NCBI GenBank assembly: GCA_938022295.1
Contig: CALIDR010000177.1
Location: 1-21,599 of the forward strand
Direction of reading: 5' to 3'
Length of the DNA: 21,599 nt
DNA from: an uncultured Burkholderiaceae bacterium
GTDB taxonomy: Bacteria; Pseudomonadota; Gammaproteobacteria; Burkholderiales; Burkholderiaceae_C
The translations under genes were made by a program, and so were the position numbers. Below, one piece after another: positions 14,377 to 21,599 of the stretch. The stretch's first letter is position 1; each line of letters starts with the position of its first letter. Below the pieces are notes generated by a model. It made no database searches and was not told the DNA's origin. It saw only the letters and a list, made by a program, of their open reading frames with translations.

Positions 14377-15741
14377 ATGACGGCGACCGACGGCGAATGG
14401 CTCGAGATCGACGCCCTCGATCTCGAGGGCCAGGGGGTGGCGCGGCGCCCCGACGGCAAGGTCGTCTTCGTGGAAGGCGCGCTGCCGGGCGAGCGGGTGC
14501 AGGTGCAGGTGACGCGGCGCAAGGCGCAATGGGAGCAGGCGGTGGCAACCGCGATCGCGCGCCCGAGCGCGCAGCGCGTCGCGCCGGCCTGCCCCCACTT
14601 CGGTCTGCACGCCGGCGCCTGCGGCGGCTGCAAGATGCAGCACCTGCACCCGGCGGCGCAGGTCGCGGTCAAGCAGCGCGTGCTCGAGGACCAGATGCGC
14701 CACCTGGCCAAGGTCCGGCCCGAGCGCGTACTGCGGCCGATCGAGGGTCCGGCATGGGGCTACCGGCAGCGCGCGCGGCTGTCGGTGCGCCACGTGCCGA
14801 AGAAGGGCGGCGTGCTGGTGGGCTTTCACGAGCGCAAGTCGAGCTACGTCGCCGACATGACCTCGTGCCGCGTGCTGGCGCCGAGCGTGGGCACGCTGCT
14901 CGTGCCGCTGCGCGCGCTCGTCGCCTCGATGGACGCACGCGACCGCCTGCCGCAGATCGAAGTCGCGGTCGGCGAGACGGCCGGCGGCACCGTGACGGCG
15001 CTCGTGCTGCGCCACCTCGAGCCGCTCGGCGAACGCGACGTGGCGCGGCTGCGCGCGTTCGCGCGCGAGCACGGCGTGCAGTGGTGGTTGCAGCCCAGCG
15101 GCCCCGACTCGGCGCGCCGGCTCGACGACGGCGGCGCCGAGCTCGCCTACGCGTTGCCCGAGTTTGGCGTCGTGATGCCGTTTCGGCCGACCGACTTCAC
15201 GCAGGTCAACCACGCCGTCAATCGCGTCCTCGTGCAGCGGGCGCTGCGCCTGCTCGATCCTCGGCCCGACGAGCGGGTCATCGACTGGTTCTGCGGGCTG
15301 GGCAACTTCACGCTGCCGCTGGCCACGCGCTCGCGCGAAGTGCTCGGTGTCGAAGGCAGCGCGGCGCTGCTCGAGCGCGCAGGCACCAACGCGGTGCGCA
15401 ACGGTCTGGCCGCACGCACGCGTTTCGAGGCCCGCAACCTGTTCGAGATCGACGCCGCCGCGCTGGCGGCGTTCGGCACCGCCGAGCGCTGGCTCGTCGA
15501 CCCGCCGCGCGAGGGCGCATTCGCGCTCGTCAAGGCGCTCGTCGAACTGCAGGCCCAGCCGCCGGCGGGCTGGGCGCCGCCGCGGCGCATCGTCTACGTC
15601 AGCTGCAACCCGGCCACGCTCGCGCGCGACGCCGGGCTGCTGGTGCACCAGGGCGGCTGGCGGCCGAGCGCGGCGGGTGTGGTCAACATGTTCCCGCACA
15701 CGGCGCACGTCGAGAGCATCGCCGTCTTCGACCGCGCCTGA
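14377..15741 (+). CDS. rlmD: 23S rRNA (uracil-1939-C5) methyltransferase RlmD
   Basis: A 454-residue enzyme of the RumA/TrmA class that methylates a uracil of 23S rRNA using SAM. An N-terminal TRAM RNA-binding domain (about 5-62) is followed by the iron-sulfur cluster cysteines Cys72, Cys82, Cys85 (CPHFGLHAGACGGC) and Cys164. The spacing between the first two is four residues longer than in the E. coli enzyme. The methyltransferase half has DFTQVN (273-278), the SAM loop DWFCGLGNFTLPLA (303-316), VDPPREGA (374-381), catalytic Cys410 in VYVSCNPATLARD and the general base Glu446 in HTAHVESIAVF. All key residues are present and the length is normal. The RlmD call rather than RlmC or TrmA rests on the TRAM domain and cluster pattern. 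It faces the YccA-like gene tail to tail across a hairpin. Confidence 0.93.
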   Translation: MTATDGEWLEIDALDLEGQGVARRPDGKVVFVEGALPGERVQVQVTRRKAQWEQAVATAIARPSAQRVAPACPHFGLHAGACGGCKMQHLHPAAQVAVKQRVLEDQMRHLAKVRPERVLRPIEGPAWGYRQRARLSVRHVPKKGGVLVGFHERKSSYVADMTSCRVLAPSVGTLLVPLRALVASMDARDRLPQIEVAVGETAGGTVTALVLRHLEPLGERDVARLRAFAREHGVQWWLQPSGPDSARRLDDGGAELAYALPEFGVVMPFRPTDFTQVNHAVNRVLVQRALRLLDPRPDERVIDWFCGLGNFTLPLATRSREVLGVEGSAALLERAGTNAVRNGLAARTRFEARNLFEIDAAALAAFGTAERWLVDPPREGAFALVKALVELQAQPPAGWAPPRRIVYVSCNPATLARDAGLLVHQGGWRPSAAGVVNMFPHTAHVESIAVFDRA

Positions 15742-15750
15742 AAACGGCGA

Positions 15751-15768
15751 CGGGGCCCGAGGGCCCCG
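15751..15768. terminator. Hairpin between convergent rlmD and YccA-like genes
   Basis: CGGGGCC-CGAG-GGCCCCG is a perfect 7-bp GC stem with a 4-base loop, in the 48-base gap between two stop codons. On the - strand a TTTT run follows six bases after the stem, so it works better as a terminator for the YccA-like gene. It may also act on rlmD transcripts. Confidence 0.6.
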
Positions 15769-15789
15769 CCGGCAATGGGCGAGAAGCGC

Positions 15790-16488
15790 CTACTCCCGAT
15801 CGCCGCCGAACACGCCGAGCAGCATCAGCAGGCTCTGGAACACGTTGTACAGGCTCAGGTACAGGCCCAGCGTGGCGCTGACGTAGTTCGTCTCGCCGCC
15901 GTCGATGATGCGCTTCATGTCGTAGAGCATGAACGCTGAGAAGATGCCGATCGCGAGCACCGCCAGCGTGATCATCAGCGCGCCGGACTGGAAGAAGATG
16001 TTCCCGATGCCGGCCAGCAGCAGCATGATCGCGCCGACGAACAGGAACTTGCCCATGTTCGTCAGGTCGCGCTTGATCGTCGTCGCGAGCGCGCCCATGG
16101 CGAGGAAGATCGTCGCCGTGCCGCCGAAGGCGTACATGATCAGCGTCGCGCCGTTGCTCAGGCCGAGCACCATGCCGACGATGCGCGACAGCATCAGACC
16201 CATGAAGAACGTGAAGCCCAGCAGCAGCAGCACGCCGGTGGACGAGTTCTTGAAGCGCTCGATCGCGAACATGAAGCCGAAGGCACCGGCCAGGAACACG
16301 ATCGCGCTCATCCCGGCGCCCATCTGCGAGACGAGACCGGTGGACACGCCGATCCAGGCGCCGAGCACGGTCGGCACCATCGACAGCGCCAGCAGCCAGT
16401 ACGTGTTGCGCAGGACGCGGTTGCGCTGTTCGGCCAGCACACCGCCCGCGGCGACGCCGGCAACCATCGTCTGGACTCGTTCGTTCAT
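15790..16488 (-). CDS. Bax inhibitor-1/YccA family membrane protein
   Basis: A 232-residue inner-membrane protein with about seven hydrophobic segments (roughly 31-49, 60-76, 86-106, 112-134, 147-165, 170-188 and 203-227). The C-terminal signature is plain: FSAFMLYDMKRIIDGGETNY (183-202), followed by VSATLGLYLSLYNVFQSLL. Asp190 and Asp196 are acidic residues of the pair implicated in pH-dependent ion (calcium) leak in bacterial homologues. In E. coli, YccA binds and slows the membrane protease FtsH; the relative YbhL is also similar, so I give no gene symbol. GGAGG lies 5 bases before ATG 16488, a strong start. It is transcribed divergently from the GlcG-like gene and appears monocistronic, with a hairpin after its stop. 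Confidence 0.93.
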   Translation of the reverse strand: MNERVQTMVAGVAAGGVLAEQRNRVLRNTYWLLALSMVPTVLGAWIGVSTGLVSQMGAGMSAIVFLAGAFGFMFAIERFKNSSTGVLLLLGFTFFMGLMLSRIVGMVLGLSNGATLIMYAFGGTATIFLAMGALATTIKRDLTNMGKFLFVGAIMLLLAGIGNIFFQSGALMITLAVLAIGIFSAFMLYDMKRIIDGGETNYVSATLGLYLSLYNVFQSLLMLLGVFGGDRE

Positions 16489-16542
16489 GTGACCTCCGGG
16501 AAGCTGGGGGTGGAATGACAGCGGGCTCAGACCCGGTGGCGG

Positions 16543-16548
16543 ATTCTA
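16543..16548 (-). promoter_or_regulatory. Candidate -10 box for the YccA-like gene
   Basis: On the - strand this reads TAGAAT, preceded by CT, 54 bases before the ATG at 16488. It lies in a local AT-rich spot in otherwise GC-rich DNA. No good -35 is visible. The remaining gap up to 16657 holds short GTCCC/GGGAC inverted repeats but no clear promoter for the + strand gene. Confidence 0.4.
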
Positions 16549-16657
16549 AGTTCCCGACCCTGCCGCTCGGCCATCGGCGGCGCCGGTCCGAGGGGGAGAA
16601 GTCGCTGTCCCGTACAGTCCGGGACGGCGTCCCTGCCAGACACCGGGCCGATTTCCC

Positions 16658-17062
16658 ATGAAGCACAAACCCTGCCTGACCCTCGACGACGCGCGCGCCG
16701 TGGCTGCCGGTGCCGAGGCCGAAGCCGCCGCCCACGGCTGGGCGGTGACGATCGCGATCGTCGACGACGGCGGCCACTTGATGTGGCTGCAACGTCTCGA
16801 CGGCGCAGCGCCGATCTCGGCACAGATCGCCCCGGCGAAGGCCCGCACGGCCGCCCTCGGCCGCCGCGAGAGCAAGGCCTACGAGGACATGATCAACCAG
16901 GGCCGCACGTCGTTTCTCAGCGCCCCGGGACTCGAAGGGCTGCTCGAAGGCGGGGTGCCGATCGTCGTCGACGGCCAGTGCGTGGGCGCCGTCGGCGTGA
17001 GCGGCGTCAAGTCGGCCGAGGACGCGCAGATCGCGCGCGCCGGGATCGCCCGCCTGGGCTGA
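16658..17062 (+). CDS. GlcG/HbpS family (DUF336) small protein
   Basis: A 134-residue single-domain protein of the GlcG/HbpS-like family (DUF336). Visible features are TLDDARAVAAGAEAEAAAHG (8-27), VTIAIVDDGGHLMWLQRLDG (30-49), the conserved SKAYEDMI with PGLEGLLEGGVPIVVDGQCV (90-109), and GAVGVSGVKSAEDAQIARAG at the end. Some members bind haem (HbpS) and others accompany glycolate or diol metabolism genes; most have no known function. No signal peptide is present, so this copy is probably cytosolic, unlike secreted HbpS. The start has no clear ribosome binding site. Neighbours (a divergent YccA-like gene and downstream carAB) give no functional hint, so I assign only the family. Confidence 0.9.
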   Translation: MKHKPCLTLDDARAVAAGAEAEAAAHGWAVTIAIVDDGGHLMWLQRLDGAAPISAQIAPAKARTAALGRRESKAYEDMINQGRTSFLSAPGLEGLLEGGVPIVVDGQCVGAVGVSGVKSAEDAQIARAGIARLG

Positions 17063-17099
17063 GCGTTCCCGAACGTCGGGCGCGCCGCCGCCGCGCCAC

Positions 17100-17105
17100 T
17101 ACAAT
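17100..17105 (+). promoter_or_regulatory. Candidate -10 box for carAB
   Basis: TACAAT lies in a short AT-richer stretch 150 bases before the carA start. No matching -35 is visible. If used, the carA mRNA would have a leader of roughly 145 bases, long enough for pyrimidine- or arginine-linked control, though I find no attenuator-type hairpin plus T-run in it. Confidence 0.4.
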
Positions 17106-17243
17106 GCGTGGGTTTTCCCCGCGCCGCAGCGCCCACCGCGTCCGCCACGCCCTCCCCCGGCCAGGTTTCCCGATCCGCGCCCCCCGCGCGGGCGGCCGCA
17201 CGGCGCCCCGAGGCGCCGCCGTCGCATCGGCCCCAGTCCCGTC

Positions 17244-17247
17244 GGAG
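17244..17247 (+). promoter_or_regulatory. Ribosome binding site choosing the TTG start of carA
   Basis: GGAG lies 8 bases before TTG 17256. The next in-frame start candidate is GTG 17280, which would remove the first eight residues and has no such site. Confidence 0.55.
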
Positions 17248-17255
17248 ATCCTGCC

Positions 17256-18407
17256 TTGCTGCCCGTCCTGCCTCCTGCCGTGCTCGCGCTCGCCGACGGC
17301 ACCGTGTTCCACGGCACGTCGATCGGCGCCGAAGGCCGCACGGTCGGTGAAGTCGTGTTCAACACCGCGCTGACCGGCTACCAGGAGATCCTCACCGACC
17401 CGAGCTACTGCCGGCAGATCGTCACGCTGACGTACCCGCACATCGGCAACACCGGCGTCAACGAGGAAGACGTCGAGTCGTCGAAGGTCCACGCCGCCGG
17501 CCTCGTCGTCAAGGACCTGCCGCGGCGCGCGTCGAACTTCCGCAGCACCGCCACGCTCGACGCCTACCTCCGGCGCGAGGGGACGGTCGCGATCGCCGGC
17601 ATCGACACCCGGCGCCTGACGCGCATCCTGCGCGCCGGCGGCGCGCAGAACGGCTGCATCGCGGCGTGGCCCGCCGGCACCACGGTGACACGGGCCCACG
17701 TCGACGAGGCCGTCGCCGCGGCACGCGCCGCGCCGAGCATGGCCGGGCAGGACCTGGCGCGCGTCGTCTCGACGCGCGAGCCCTACGCATGGACCGAGAC
17801 CGAGTGGGTGCTCGGCCGGGGCTACGGCCGGCTCGAGGCGCCGCGCTTTCACGTCGTCGCGATCGACTTCGGCGTCAAGCGCAACATCCTGCGCATGCTC
17901 GCGAGCCGCGGCTGCCGCGTCACCGTGGTGCCGGCGCAGACGGCCGCGGCCGACGTGCTCGCCCTGCAGCCCGACGGCGTCTTCCTCAGCAACGGGCCCG
18001 GCGATCCCGAGCCCTGCGACTACGCGATCGCCGCGGCGCGCACGCTGATCGACCGCGGCCTGCCGACCTTCGGCATCTGCCTCGGCCACCAGATCATGGC
18101 GCTTGCCTCGGGGGCGAAGACGTTCAAGATGAAGTTCGGCCACCACGGCGCGAACCACCCGGTGAAGGATCTCGACAGCGGGCGCGTGGCCATCACGAGC
18201 CAGAACCATGGCTTCGCAGTCGACGACAAGACGCTGCCTGCGAACCTGCGCGCCACCCACCGGAGCCTGTTCGACGGCACGCTGCAGGGCCTGGCGCGCA
18301 CCGACCGCCCGGCGTTCTGCTTCCAGGGCCACCCCGAGGCGAGCCCCGGGCCGCACGACATCGCCTATCTGTTCGACCGCTTCGTCGAGTCGATGGAGAA
18401 CCGCTGA
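17256..18407 (+). CDS. carA: Carbamoyl phosphate synthetase small (glutaminase) subunit
   Basis: A 383-residue glutamine amidotransferase subunit that releases ammonia from glutamine and channels it to CarB to make carbamoyl phosphate for arginine and pyrimidine synthesis. The N-terminal CarA domain has ALADGTVFHGTSIGA and FNTALTGYQEILTDPSY (35-51). The class I glutaminase domain carries the nucleophile Cys275 in FGICLGHQIM and the His359/Glu361 pair in FQGHPEASPGPHD. FLSNGPGDPEP (243-253) is the oxyanion-side loop. All catalytic residues are present. It starts with TTG, supported by a GGAG site. carB begins one base after the stop, so the two are co-expressed at matched levels. Confidence 0.97.
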   Translation: MLPVLPPAVLALADGTVFHGTSIGAEGRTVGEVVFNTALTGYQEILTDPSYCRQIVTLTYPHIGNTGVNEEDVESSKVHAAGLVVKDLPRRASNFRSTATLDAYLRREGTVAIAGIDTRRLTRILRAGGAQNGCIAAWPAGTTVTRAHVDEAVAAARAAPSMAGQDLARVVSTREPYAWTETEWVLGRGYGRLEAPRFHVVAIDFGVKRNILRMLASRGCRVTVVPAQTAAADVLALQPDGVFLSNGPGDPEPCDYAIAAARTLIDRGLPTFGICLGHQIMALASGAKTFKMKFGHHGANHPVKDLDSGRVAITSQNHGFAVDDKTLPANLRATHRSLFDGTLQGLARTDRPAFCFQGHPEASPGPHDIAYLFDRFVESMENR

Positions 18408-18408
18408 G

Positions 18409-21599
<3,191 letters not shown>

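Noticed and set aside
16607..16633. GTCCC/GGGAC/GTCCC alternating inverted repeats before the GlcG-like gene
   Set aside because: The 5-bp arms are too short and no known operator matches; such repeats are common at this GC content.
12112..16645. The 12-base string TGCCAGACACCG upstream of both nlpD (12112-12123) and the GlcG-like gene (about 16634-16645)
   Set aside because: It has no symmetry, sits at different distances from the two starts (2 versus about 12 bases) and overlaps no promoter element, so it is most likely chance in GC-rich DNA.
17068..17080. Inverted repeat CCCGA-ACG-TCGGG after the GlcG-like gene
   Set aside because: The 5-bp stem is short and no T-run follows, so it does not qualify as a terminator. 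It could be a chance palindrome.

Overview
The window is very GC-rich chromosomal DNA, densely packed with genes. Codon third positions are strongly G/C, which creates long spurious antisense frames. The conserved surE-pcm-nlpD-rpoS order, a carA-carB pair starting with TTG, a betaproteobacterial-looking RlmD and a cluster of alpha-E and circularly permuted ATP-grasp genes together suggest a betaproteobacterium, probably of the Burkholderiales (Rubrivivax/Leptothrix-like). This is inferred from gene content and order, not from a database match. No RNA gene, insertion sequence, phage gene or CRISPR array is visible, and no gap between genes exceeds 300 bases.

Region 1 (1-6390, + strand) is the least understood and most interesting part. 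It holds the end of a DUF2126 putative amidoligase, a fused circularly permuted ATP-grasp plus alpha-E protein, a transglutaminase-like protein, a second stand-alone ATP-grasp and a stand-alone alpha-E protein. These families recur together in bacteria and are predicted to form or modify peptide/amide bonds, but no product is established. The window carries two versions of the ATP-grasp/alpha-E pair, one fused and one split. The fused ATP-grasp half lacks several residues that the split copy keeps.

Region 2 (6356-9338, - strand) is a two-component operon: a NarL/LuxR-type response regulator, then a multi-pass membrane histidine kinase. The 3' end of the kinase gene overlaps the alpha-E gene tail to tail by 35 bases. 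Region 3 (9490-10467, - strand) is a zinc-free quinone-oxidoreductase-like MDR enzyme.

Region 4 (10564-15741, + strand) is the stationary-phase/stress cluster surE, pcm, nlpD and rpoS, continued by a small DUF3253 gene that overlaps the end of rpoS and then the 23S rRNA methyltransferase gene rlmD. Together these cover nucleotide salvage, repair of damaged proteins, control of cell-wall amidase, the general stress sigma factor and ribosome modification.

Region 5 (15790-17062) has a Bax inhibitor-1/YccA-like membrane protein (- strand), facing rlmD across a hairpin, and a GlcG/HbpS-like small protein (+ strand). Region 6 (17256-21599, + strand) is carA followed one base later by carB, the two subunits of carbamoyl phosphate synthetase; carB runs off the window about 15-20 codons before its expected end.
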